A stretch of DNA of 64,000 nt from an uncultured Flavobacteriaceae bacterium (GTDB taxonomy: Bacteria > Bacteroidota > Bacteroidia > Flavobacteriales > Flavobacteriaceae): positions 1 through 64,000 of the forward strand of contig CALSMD010000003.1 in NCBI GenBank assembly GCA_943787365.1. Direction: 5' to 3'. The position numbers and the translations under genes are program-made. Position 1 is the first letter of the stretch. The number at the start of each line of letters is the position of its first letter. The notes under the pieces were generated by a model. The model had not been told where the DNA came from. It saw only the letters and a program-made list of their open reading frames with translations, and searched no databases. Shown one piece after another: positions 21,911 to 28,706 of this stretch.

Positions 21911-22351
21911 TTAATTGGGTGCTTCACCACCTTTAACAGTTATACCCATTGATCTGGCTGTTCCTGCTACCATTTTCATAGCGGACCCAATCGTAAATGC
22001 ATTTAAATCTACCATTTTGTCTTCAGCAATCGTTTTCACTTGATCCCAAGTTACTTTGGCTACTTTTTTTCTGTTTGGTTCGCCAGAACCTTTTTTTACT
22101 TTGGCCGCTTCTAATAATTGTACTGCAGCTGGAGGTGTTTTGATTACAAAGTCAAATGATTTGTCTTTGTAAACAGAAATAACCACTGGTAAAACTTTAC
22201 CGGGCTTATCTTGAGTTCTAGCATTAAATTGCTTACAGAACTCCATGATATTAACTCCAGCAGCACCTAAAGCGGGTCCGACCGGTGGCGACGGGTTCGC
22301 TGCACCTCCCCTTACTTGTAGTTTGACTACTTTACCTAATTCTTTTGCCAT
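21911..22351 (-). CDS. rplK: 50S ribosomal protein L11
   Basis: 146 residues. Large-subunit protein at the GTPase centre. Signatures: [20 protein letters not shown] at the N-terminus and [25 protein letters not shown]-like C-terminal RNA-binding domain (here [16 protein letters not shown]). 75 bp separate it from nusG. Confidence 0.98.
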   Translation of the reverse strand: MAKELGKVVKLQVRGGAANPSPPVGPALGAAGVNIMEFCKQFNARTQDKPGKVLPVVISVYKDKSFDFVIKTPPAAVQLLEAAKVKKGSGEPNRKKVAKVTWDQVKTIAEDKMVDLNAFTIGSAMKMVAGTARSMGITVKGGEAPN

Positions 22352-22426
22352 TTTTTAAATTTAGTGTGACTCGTTATTATAAGTTGGAAGCTATAAACCC
22401 GAATCTTAATATTTGTGTAACAATTA

Positions 22427-22999
22427 TTAAATTTTATCTACTTGCATATAGCTTAATTCTAATGGTGTTTTTCTTCCAAAAATCTTCACCATTACTTCAA
22501 GCTTGCGTTTTTCTTCATTAATATTTTCTACAGTACCATCAAATCCATTAAATGGACCGTCGATCACTTTGACTGTTTCTCCTTTTACAAAAGGAATGGC
22601 AACGTTTTGATCTGCTTCTAATGACAGTTCGTCAACTTTACCTAACATTCGGTTTACTTCTGATTGACGTAACGGCACTGGCTCTCCTCCTTTAGTTTCA
22701 CCTAAAAAACCAATTACATTTGTAATCGATTTTATAATGTGAGGAATCTCACCACTAAGGTTGGCTTGTACCATTATGTATCCAGGAAAATAAACTTTTT
22801 CTTTTTGTACTTTTTTTCCTTTTCTAATTTGGATCACTTTTTCAGTAGGCACGAGTACTTGATCAACAAAGTCTTCTAATCCTAAACGCGAAATTTCATT
22901 TTCGATGTAGGCTTTGATTTTGTTCTCTTGTCCACTTACTGCACGAACAACATACCACTTCTTTTCTACTTTAGTCTGTTCTACTTTAGTTTCTTCCAT
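22427..22999 (-). CDS. nusG: Transcription elongation factor NusG
   Basis: 190 residues. Binds RNA polymerase and couples it to ribosomes or Rho. NGN domain: KWYVVRAVSGQENKIKAYIE near residues 14-33 and VYFPGYIMVQ; C-terminal KOW domain: GETVKVIDGPFNGFDGTVE. 8 bp after secE. Confidence 0.98.
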   Translation of the reverse strand: MEETKVEQTKVEKKWYVVRAVSGQENKIKAYIENEISRLGLEDFVDQVLVPTEKVIQIRKGKKVQKEKVYFPGYIMVQANLSGEIPHIIKSITNVIGFLGETKGGEPVPLRQSEVNRMLGKVDELSLEADQNVAIPFVKGETVKVIDGPFNGFDGTVENINEEKRKLEVMVKIFGRKTPLELSYMQVDKI

Positions 23000-23007
23000 C
23001 AGTAGTA

Positions 23008-23202
23008 TTATTTGATCCAGTTAAAATATTCCTCAATAACACCTGCGAATACTGTATCCACACCCCATATAGCTAGAGAAAATATAATTGAAAAAACCGC
23101 CACAAGTACTGTTAGACTTTGTCCTTCAGCCCATGTTGGCCAACTTACATTGTTTTTAAGTTCTCCAAATGATTCTTTTACATATTCTACTATACCAGCC
23201 AT
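23008..23202 (-). CDS. secE: Preprotein translocase subunit SecE
   Basis: 64 residues with the ATG at 23200-23202 (MAGIVEYVKESFGELKNNV), the usual start; a longer in-frame reading up to 23247 adds a basic tail with no family support. Single transmembrane segment (about residues 28-48, LTVLVAVFSIIFSLAIWGV) preceded by the conserved amphipathic NVSWPTW motif. Holds SecY in the Sec translocon. Directly downstream of tRNA-Trp. Confidence 0.95.
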   Translation of the reverse strand: MAGIVEYVKESFGELKNNVSWPTWAEGQSLTVLVAVFSIIFSLAIWGVDTVFAGVIEEYFNWIK

Positions 23203-23278
23203 TGTCTTCTGTTTTTTAATTTGAGTACGCTTACTATTCGGTTTCACTAAAGTAGTTACACTTCACCAATTTACCTAG

Positions 23279-23351
23279 CACGGGTTGAGAGACTCGAACT
23301 CCCGACACCTGGTTTTGGAGACCAGTGCTCTACCAACTGAGCTAAACCCGT
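23279..23351 (-). tRNA. trnW: tRNA-Trp (CCA)
   Basis: 73 nt. Acceptor ACGGGTT pairs with AACCCGT, D arm AGCTCAGTTGGTA, anticodon loop CTCCAAA with CCA, T arm GGGAGTTCGAGTCTC, discriminator G. Lies between tuf and secE as in many flavobacteria. Two truncated 5' copies follow on its upstream side (see the tandem repeat). Confidence 0.97.
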
Positions 23352-23419
23352 ATTCGACTCTAACATCAATTACTATGCTCTAGTCTTTCAATCTTTTTAA
23401 ATTCAACTCCCTGGTTTTG

Positions 23420-23436
23420 TCACGCCTTAGGCGTGA
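23420..23436. repeat. Palindrome, copy 1 (Trp-type)
   Basis: TCACGCCTTAGGCGTGA, 8-bp arms around one central base; sits inside the first truncated tRNA-Trp copy in place of part of the anticodon arm. Confidence 0.9.
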
Positions 23437-23525
23437 TACCAACTGAGCTAAACCCGTATTCGACTCTAACATCAATTACTATGCTCTAGTCTTTCAATCT
23501 TTTCAAATTCAACTCCCTGGTTTTG

Positions 23526-23542
23526 TCACGCCTTAGGCGTGA
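23526..23542. repeat. Palindrome, copy 2 (Trp-type)
   Basis: Identical to the copy 106 bp away; sits inside the second truncated tRNA-Trp copy. Confidence 0.9.
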
Positions 23543-23574
23543 TACAAACTGAGCTAAACCCGTAAATACAAGTT

Positions 23575-23602
23575 AAGGTATCTCGATAAATCGAGACACC
23601 TT
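23575..23602 (-). terminator. Hairpin downstream of tuf
   Basis: Minus strand AAGGTGTCTCGAT / ATCGAGATACCTT, a 13-bp stem with one G-T pair and a tiny loop, 24 bp after the tuf stop. No T-run follows, so it may be a processing or partial-termination site between tuf and tRNA-Trp rather than a strong terminator. Confidence 0.45.
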
Positions 23603-23625
23603 TACAAGTATTGATCTAATAATTA

Positions 23626-24814
23626 TTAGTCTAAAATCTCAGTCACCTGACCTGCACCTACAGTTCTACCACCTTCACGAATCGCGAAACGAAGTCCAAC
23701 ATGCATTGCAATCGCTTGAATTAAATCAACCTCAATTGTCAAGTTATCTCCTGGCATTACCATTTCTACTCCTGATGGTAAAGCAATGTTTCCTGTTACA
23801 TCCGTTGTACGCACATAAAATTGTGGACGGTAGTTTGTATGGAATGGAGTGTGACGTCCACCTTCTTCTTTTTTAAGGATATAAACCTCAGCTTTAAATT
23901 TAGCGTGTGGTGTTACTGAGCCAGGCTTAGTAATTACCATACCTCTTGAAATTTGAGATTTTTCAATACCTCTTAATAAGATACCTGCATTATCTCCAGC
24001 TTCACCTCTATCTAATATTTGACGGAACATTTCAATTCCTGTAATTGTAGAGTTTAATTTTTCAGCACCCATACCAATGATCTCAACTGGATCTCCAGTA
24101 TTTGCGATACCAGTCTCAATACGACCTGTAGCAACTGTACCACGACCTGTAATTGAGAATACATCTTCAATAGGCATTAAGGAAATCTTTTTCAACATCA
24201 CGAACTGGTAATTCAATCCATGCATCAACAGCTTCCATAAGCTCTAATACAGTATCAACCCACTTCTTTTCTCCGTTAAGAGCACCAAGTGCAGATCCTG
24301 AAACAACAGGTCCGTTATCACCATCGTAGTCGTAGAAGTTTAATAAGTCTCTTACTTCCATGTCAACAAGCTCTAAAAGCTCTTCATCGTCAACCATGTC
24401 AACTTTGTTTAAGAATACTACCATTCTTGGAATTCCTACCTGACGTCCTAAAAGGATATGCTCACGAGTTTGTGGCATTGGACCATCTGTAGCAGCTACT
24501 ACTAAAATAGCACCATCCATTTGTGCTGCACCTGTAACCATGTTTTTTACGTAATCCGCGTGACCTGGACAGTCAACGTGAGCGTAATGACGATTGTTAG
24601 TTGCATATTCTACGTGAGAAGTATTAATTGTTATACCTCTTTCTTTTTCTTCAGGAGCATTATCAATCTGATCGAATGATCTTGCTTCAGAATAACCTGC
24701 ATCAGCTAATACTTTAGTAATAGCAGCAGTTAAAGTTGTTTTACCGTGATCTACGTGTCCAATAGTACCAATGTTTAAGTGTGGTTTTGAACGATCGAAA
24801 GTTGCCTTTGCCAT
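23626..24814 (-). CDS. tuf: Elongation factor Tu, broken by a +1 frameshift
   Basis: GTPase that delivers aminoacyl-tRNA to the ribosome. GTP-binding motifs are intact: [10 protein letters not shown] (residues 19-28), [23 protein letters not shown]. The frame from 24814 goes off after residue 212 (VEKDFL then NAY and a stop). Removing one A from CTTAATG at 24177-24178 gives [19 protein letters not shown], which is exactly the EF-Tu sequence, and runs on to a normal C-terminus at 23626 (395 residues in all). No second tuf is in the window. A true break would normally be lethal, so an assembly insertion is by far the likeliest cause. Confidence 0.95.
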
Positions 24815-24889
24815 GTTTTAAAATTTATTCTTAGTTATATTAATATTTAGTAATCTTACTTGTATTCAATTTATTTGATCAAAAAAAAG

Positions 24890-24961
24890 AGCCAATGACG
24901 GGAATTGAACCCGTGGCCTCTTCCTTACCAAGGAAACGCTCTACCCCTGAGCTACACCGGC
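24890..24961 (-). tRNA. trnT: tRNA-Thr (GGT)
   Basis: 72 nt. Acceptor GCCGGTG with CATTGGC (two G-T pairs), D arm AGCTCAGGGGTAGAGC, anticodon stem TTTCC/GGAAG with loop TTGGTAA (GGT), T arm CACGGGTTCAATTCCCGT. Just upstream of tuf. Confidence 0.96.
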
Positions 24962-24981
24962 CAAAAAAATAGAGCGAGAGG

Positions 24982-24997
24982 TCACGCATAAGCGTGA
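24982..24997. repeat. Palindrome, copy 3 (Gly-type)
   Basis: TCACGCATAAGCGTGA, 6-bp arms shared with the Trp-type palindromes and extended to 7 bp by flanking G/C; lies in the distal partial tRNA-Gly copy. Confidence 0.88.
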
Positions 24998-25020
24998 CGA
25001 CATTCGCATGGAGCGAGAGG

Positions 25021-25036
25021 TCACGCATAAGCGTGA
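25021..25036. repeat. Palindrome, copy 4 (Gly-type)
   Basis: Same as copy 3, 39 bp nearer to tRNA-Gly; together the four palindromes share the core TCACGC...GCGTGA. Confidence 0.88.
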
Positions 25037-25050
25037 CGACATTCGCATGG

Positions 25051-25123
25051 AGCGAGAGACCGGGTTCGAACCGGCGACATTCAGCTTGGAAGGCTGACGC
25101 TCTACCAACTGAGCTACTCTCGC
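25051..25123 (-). tRNA. trnG: tRNA-Gly (TCC)
   Basis: 73 nt. Acceptor GCGAGAG/CTCTCGC, D arm AGCTCAGTTGGTAGAGC, anticodon loop CTTCCAA (TCC), T arm CCGGTTCGAACCCGG, discriminator T. The next three bases on the minus strand are CCA, so the 3' CCA appears to be encoded, unlike the neighbouring tRNAs; the CCA is carried into one of the partial copies. Confidence 0.97.
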
Positions 25124-25151
25124 AATTTAATTTAATCCATTAATTCAAATG

Positions 25152-25233
<82 letters not shown>

Positions 25234-25270
25234 TCAATTTAAATTATATTTCAATCTTTAAAAGAACTTG

Positions 25271-25344
25271 AGCCGATGGAGGGACTCGAACCCACGACCT
25301 GCTGATTACAAATCAGCTGCTCTAGCCAGCTGAGCTACATCGGC
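25271..25344 (-). tRNA. trnT: tRNA-Thr (TGT)
   Basis: 74 nt. Acceptor GCCGATG/CATCGGC, D arm AGCTCAGCTGGCTAGAGC, anticodon stem CTGAT/ATCAG with loop TTTGTAA (TGT), T arm GTGGGTTCGAGTCCC. First gene of the tRNA-tuf transcript. Confidence 0.97.
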
Positions 25345-25368
25345 GTTTCTTCAGTACAATTAGGCACT

Positions 25369-25394
25369 AAAAAAGCCCGCTATTTCTAACGGAC
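25369..25394 (-). terminator. Intrinsic terminator of hpf, overlapping the tRNA operon start site
   Basis: Minus strand: stem GTCCGTTA, GAAA loop, stem TAGCGGGC, followed by six T (25369-25374). It is 50 bp downstream of the hpf stop. The predicted start of the tRNA-tuf transcript falls inside the stem. Confidence 0.75.
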
Positions 25395-25396
25395 TG

Positions 25397-25426
25397 CAAA
25401 TGTATATATATTTTTCTTGTTTCAAA
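25397..25426 (-). promoter_or_regulatory. Promoter of the tRNA-tuf operon
   Basis: Minus strand -33 TTTG (25423-25426), 18-nt spacer, -7 TACATTTG (25397-25404): a near-perfect Bacteroidota promoter, about 53 bp ahead of tRNA-Thr(TGT). Confidence 0.8.
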
Positions 25427-25444
25427 ACATTTTTTGTAAAATTT

Positions 25445-25747
25445 TCACGAAAATTGTCTTAATTTTTCTTTTCGCTTTTTTAACTGTCTTTCTAATGAAT
25501 GTACAGCAGCATCTAATCCCTCTTCAAAAGTCTTAGAAACCTTCTTTATAACGATGATATCACCTGGGATGGAGAGCTGTACTTCAAATATTTTATTTTC
25601 TTTTGCGGATGTGTTTTCGACCTTCAAATAAACATTTGATTTAATGATTTTATCAAAAAATAAATCTAATTTGTCCATTCGTTTCTGAATAAAGTCAATT
25701 AATTTTTGATCGGCATGAAAATTTACGGATTGTGTGTGTACTTTCAT
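25445..25747 (-). CDS. hpf: Ribosome hibernation promoting factor, short HPF/YfiA type
   Basis: 100 residues, the short form without the C-terminal dimerisation domain. Binds the 30S decoding channel in starvation and blocks translation. Features: MKVHTQSVNFHADQKLIDFI, LDLFFDKIIKSNVYLKVEN, and the basic C-terminus ALERQLKKRKEKLRQF-like tail (HSLERQLKKRKEKL). 29 bp downstream of the Xer recombinase gene, probably cotranscribed. Confidence 0.92.
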   Translation of the reverse strand: MKVHTQSVNFHADQKLIDFIQKRMDKLDLFFDKIIKSNVYLKVENTSAKENKIFEVQLSIPGDIIVIKKVSKTFEEGLDAAVHSLERQLKKRKEKLRQFS

Positions 25748-25776
25748 AGTGTAATTTTTAAGGTTAGATTATAATC

Positions 25777-26664
25777 CTAGGATAAATTCCTAGGGTGTGA
25801 TTTTTCATATACTTTTTTGAGTTCTGCAACACTGTTGTGGGTATAGACCTGAGTCGCTGCCAAACTCGAATGTCCTAAAAGTTCCTTAACAGCATTTAAA
25901 TCTGCGCCATTGTTTAATAAATGGGTCGCAAAAGAATGCCTCAAAATGTGCGGACTTTTTTTAACTTTAGATGAAACGCTGTCAAAATAACGTGTAATGA
26001 TTCTATACACCAACACCTCATAGACCTTCGTTCCTTTTTTGGTTAGAAAAAGAATGGAGGGGTCTTTTATACTTTCCAGCTTTAAACGTTCCGAAAGATA
26101 ACTCTCAAACGTATCCATGACGGAAGGCAATAACGGGATAAAGCGTTCTTTATTTCGCTTTCCTAATACCTTTATCTGTCCTTGAGATAAATCAACGTCT
26201 TGGAGTTGCAGTTGTGCCAACTCTATGCGACGCATCCCCGTAGAATAAAAAAGCTCTACAATAAGTTTGTCTCTTAATCCTTCAAAAGTGTCTGTTTGAA
26301 TACTATTCAATACGGAATTAACTTCTGTTTCAGAAAAGGGTATTTGTATCTTTTTACTCACCTTCAGCGCTTTATGCTTCATTAAAGGATTGGTTTCAAT
26401 AGATTGGGTCTTCAATAAAAATTTATAATAACTGTTTAAGGACGATATCTTTCGATTGATGGTTCGATTGGAAATAGTACGATCTACCAGTTGAACAATC
26501 CAAGATCGTATTTGTGAGTAATTGGCAGTTGAAACTTCTGAATCGGAAAACTCCTGAGTTAAAAACACTTGAAATGCTTTTATATCATTTTGATAGGCTA
26601 CAACTGTGTGTGGAGAATATTTTTTCTCTAGCAGTAAGTAATCAATAAATTTTTGGACGCGCAT
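25777..26664 (-). CDS. Tyrosine recombinase of the XerC/XerD type
   Basis: 295 residues, the size of XerC/XerD. N-terminal SAM-like core-binding domain (about 1-85), C-terminal catalytic domain with all active residues: R145 in TGMRRIEL, K169 in VLGKRNKER, H239 and R242 in PHILRHSF, H265 in LGHSS and Y274 in QVYTH. Chromosomal Xer recombinases resolve dimers at dif. Next to hpf, as often in flavobacteria, so probably the housekeeping enzyme and not a mobile-element integrase; XerC or XerD cannot be told apart here. Confidence 0.9.
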   Translation of the reverse strand: MRVQKFIDYLLLEKKYSPHTVVAYQNDIKAFQVFLTQEFSDSEVSTANYSQIRSWIVQLVDRTISNRTINRKISSLNSYYKFLLKTQSIETNPLMKHKALKVSKKIQIPFSETEVNSVLNSIQTDTFEGLRDKLIVELFYSTGMRRIELAQLQLQDVDLSQGQIKVLGKRNKERFIPLLPSVMDTFESYLSERLKLESIKDPSILFLTKKGTKVYEVLVYRIITRYFDSVSSKVKKSPHILRHSFATHLLNNGADLNAVKELLGHSSLAATQVYTHNSVAELKKVYEKSHPRNLS

Positions 26665-26762
26665 TCCTTTTTATTTTACCATTCCAAGATACACAAAATA
26701 TTATGAACTCCCCACTAAAAACATAAGGTTTCCAATGGGAGATTTATAGTATTTCAAATGTT

Positions 26763-27149
26763 TTAGGCTTTTGTCTTTCCTATGACCAAAGCAATCACGC
26801 CGCCCATGATGGCAGCAGACACTGCGTCAATAGCGATCATAATCGCAAAATTAGAATCTAAAACACCCTCGGAAGAACTCATAAAGAAATTTACGCTAAG
26901 TGACCACAGAAGACCAATTAAGAAACCCGCTTTGGCACCTGAGTTAAACGTAGTAATGTGTGCCCAACGGCTAAAAATGAGTGCGAATGTAAAGGCATAA
27001 AATAAGCAGCCTAGAAAAATGAATAGCATGTCTGGATCAGTATCTTCAGTGTGAAGATCTGCAAAAATGAGACCGTAAAAAAGGAATCCCAGAAGGAAAC
27101 AAACAATGGTACCAACGATACCGGATAGGAAAAAAGATTTTGTGTTCAT
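26763..27149 (-). CDS. Small four-helix membrane protein, unknown function
   Basis: 128 residues with four predicted membrane helices: about 8-28, 42-62, 71-90 and 102-124. An acidic loop (LHTEDTDPD, residues 32-40) follows helix 1. It has the Gly-rich look of DUF1761-type proteins (GAKAGFLIGLLWSLSVN), but the match is weak. No operon partner; the gene before it is 98 bp away. A -7-like element TAATTTTG is at 27173-27180 on the same strand. Confidence 0.7.
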   Translation of the reverse strand: MNTKSFFLSGIVGTIVCFLLGFLFYGLIFADLHTEDTDPDMLFIFLGCLFYAFTFALIFSRWAHITTFNSGAKAGFLIGLLWSLSVNFFMSSSEGVLDSNFAIMIAIDAVSAAIMGGVIALVIGKTKA

Positions 27150-27172
27150 AGTTATATAAGATTGGGTTGAAT

Positions 27173-27180
27173 CAAAATTA
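27173..27180 (-). promoter_or_regulatory. Putative -7 promoter element for the four-helix membrane protein
   Basis: Minus strand TAATTTTG, 23 bp ahead of the ATG. No -33 identified. Confidence 0.4.
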
Positions 27181-27244
27181 ATAAAAAAAATGAATTGACC
27201 AAATTTTTTAACATTTACTATGCAGTCTTGAAACTGTTTTAAAC

Positions 27245-27274
27245 AAAAAAAGCACCTTAATGAAAAGGTGCTTT
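27245..27274 (-). terminator. Intrinsic terminator of rpsU
   Basis: Minus strand stem AAAGCACCTT, 6-nt loop, AAGGTGCTTT and a T-run; starts 22 bp after the rpsU stop. Confidence 0.85.
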
Positions 27275-27296
27275 GACTTGTATTGATTTTGAAAAC

Positions 27297-27491
27297 TTAT
27301 AGGTTTTCAGCGTCTCTTAATCCTTGAATGTACTGAGCTTTTTGAATTTGTGCTCTACGTTTCACAGATGGCTTTATAAATTGCTTGCGCGTTTGTAAAG
27401 ATCGCTTTGTTCCCGTTTTATCAAACTTTCGCTTGAAACGTTTTAGCGCTCTGTCTATATTTTCTCCTTCTTTTATTGGTATTATTAACAT
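27297..27491 (-). CDS. rpsU: 30S ribosomal protein S21
   Basis: 64 residues. Small basic 30S protein: MLIIPIKEGENIDRALKRF followed by KRKFDKTGTKRSLQTRKQF and KPSVKRRAQIQKAQYIQ. Stands alone with its own promoter and terminator. In Bacteroidota S21 belongs to the complex that sequesters the anti-Shine-Dalgarno sequence. Confidence 0.96.
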   Translation of the reverse strand: MLIIPIKEGENIDRALKRFKRKFDKTGTKRSLQTRKQFIKPSVKRRAQIQKAQYIQGLRDAENL

Positions 27492-27524
27492 AGTCTTTTA
27501 ACCTCCCCTCTTTTAGATTTCGTG

Positions 27525-27555
27525 TGCAAATATAAACTTAATTATTGTTCTGCAA
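27525..27555 (-). promoter_or_regulatory. Promoter of rpsU
   Basis: Minus strand -33 TTG (27553-27555), 20-nt spacer, -7 TATATTTG (27525-27532), 33 bp ahead of the rpsU ATG. Confidence 0.65.
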
Positions 27556-27558
27556 TAG

Positions 27559-28699
27559 TTATTTTAAAATATTTCTTGAGATGACTACCTTTTGTATTTC
27601 AGTGGTCCCTTCTCCTATAGTACATAATTTTGAATCTCTGTAAAATTTTTCTACTGGATAGTCTTTCGTATACCCATAACCGCCATGAATTTGGACGGCA
27701 TCATTGGCTATTTTGACACAAGATTCACTGGCAAACATTTTTGCCATAGCCCCTAGTGTGGTGACTTTTTCTCCATTATTTTTCAAAAAAGCTGATTTGT
27801 GTAACAACAGTTCTGAGGCTTCAATTTCTGTTGCCATATCTGCTAGCTTGAACGATATTCCCTGAAAACTTGCAATAGGTTTTCCAAACTGAACGCGTTC
27901 TTTGGCATATTTTAAGGAGGCTTCATAGGCTCCTTTTGAAATTCCTAAGGATAATGCACCAATAGAAATCCGTCCACCATCTAAGATTTTTAGAGATTGG
28001 ACAAAACCTTCCCCTTCTTGTCCTAATAAATTGTCTTTATGGATGCGACAGTTATCAAATACTAATTCAGCGGTTTCACTCGCACGCATTCCTAACTTGT
28101 CTTCTTTTTTACCAGAGGCAAAACCCTGGTGTTCCTTTCTCAACCACAAAAGCGGACATCCCGTGAGAGTCTCCTTTTTCGCCCGTTCGGGCAATCACCA
28201 CAGCGATATTCCCACTACGGCCATGCGTGATGAAATTCTTAGAACCATTTAATATATAATGATCACCATCTTTAATAGCGGTTGTATTCATTCCCCCAGC
28301 ATCACTCCCTGTGTTGTGTTCTGTGAGTCCCCAAGCACCAATCCACTCCCCTGTGGCTAGTTTTGGAAGCCATTTTTGCTTCTGAGCTTCGTTTCCAAAA
28401 TAGTAAATATGGCCTGTACAAAGTGAATTATGTGCAGCAATGGACAGTCCTATTGAAGGATCTACTTTAGATATTTCTTCGATAATAGCAATGTACTCGT
28501 GATATCCAAATCCAGAACCTCCATATTTTTCAGGGATAAAAACACCCATAAAACCCATTTCACCAGCTTTGTGAAGTACATCTGCAGGGAAATGCTGAGA
28601 TTCATCCCACTCCATGATGTGTGGTCTGATGTATTGCTCTGCAAATTCTTTAGCAGCATTGGCAATCAAATTCTGTTCTTCTGAATAATTAAAATCCAT
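27559..28699 (-). CDS. Acyl-CoA dehydrogenase, broken by a +1 frameshift
   Basis: FAD enzyme of fatty-acid or branched-chain oxidation that makes the alpha-beta double bond of acyl-CoA. N-terminal helical domain (MDFNYSEEQNLIANAAKEFA), FAD/substrate motif GAWGLTEHNTGSDAGG, and C-terminal YRDSKLCTIGEGTTEIQK. The frame ends early after EKGTPGF (28109); removing one T from the TTTT run (28120-28123) joins it to ASGKKEDKLGMRASETAELV and gives about 379 residues, the family length. Homopolymer insertion, so probably intact in the cell. Exact acyl specificity cannot be read. Confidence 0.9.
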
Positions 28700-28706
28700 A
28701 TCTAAT

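Larger units (their letters stand above)
23333..23564 (-). repeat. Tandem partial tRNA-Trp copies carrying an internal palindrome
   Basis: A 106-bp unit is present twice (23333-23438 and 23439-23544, differing at very few positions) plus a third partial copy to 23564. Each repeat adds another copy of the first 21 nt of tRNA-Trp (ACGGGTTTAGCTCAGTTGGTA, once with TTTGTA). In these copies the next 13 nt of the tRNA (the 5' side of the anticodon arm) are replaced by the palindrome TCACGCCTAAGGCGTGA, after which tRNA sequence resumes (CAAAACCAGG, GGGAGTT) and then fades into unrelated AT-rich spacer. They cannot fold into a tRNA. Confidence 0.9.
24974..25050 (-). repeat. Tandem partial tRNA-Gly copies with the T arm replaced by a palindrome
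   Basis: Two 39-bp units follow the 3' end of tRNA-Gly. On the minus strand each reads GAATGTCG, then the palindrome GTCACGCTTATGCGTGAC region, then CTCTCGCTCCA (CTCTCGCTCTA in the last). In the genuine tRNA the same GAATGTCG and CTCTCGCTCCA flank the T arm CCGGTTCGAACCCGG. So the copies are the 3' end of tRNA-Gly in which the T stem-loop is swapped for an unrelated hairpin. Acceptor remnants start at 24974 and 25013, exactly 39 bp apart. Confidence 0.9.

Noticed and set aside
23333-23564. Repeats near tuf as a CRISPR array
   Set aside because: Only two full 106-bp units, which are tRNA fragments plus shared spacer; no short repeats with variable spacers and no cas genes.
23439-23564. Additional tRNA-Trp genes
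   Set aside because: Copies lack the anticodon arm, T arm and 3' acceptor strand and cannot fold.
25777-26664. Tyrosine recombinase as a mark of an integrated element
   Set aside because: Housekeeping neighbours, XerC/D length, no attachment-site duplication seen at the nearby tRNA genes.
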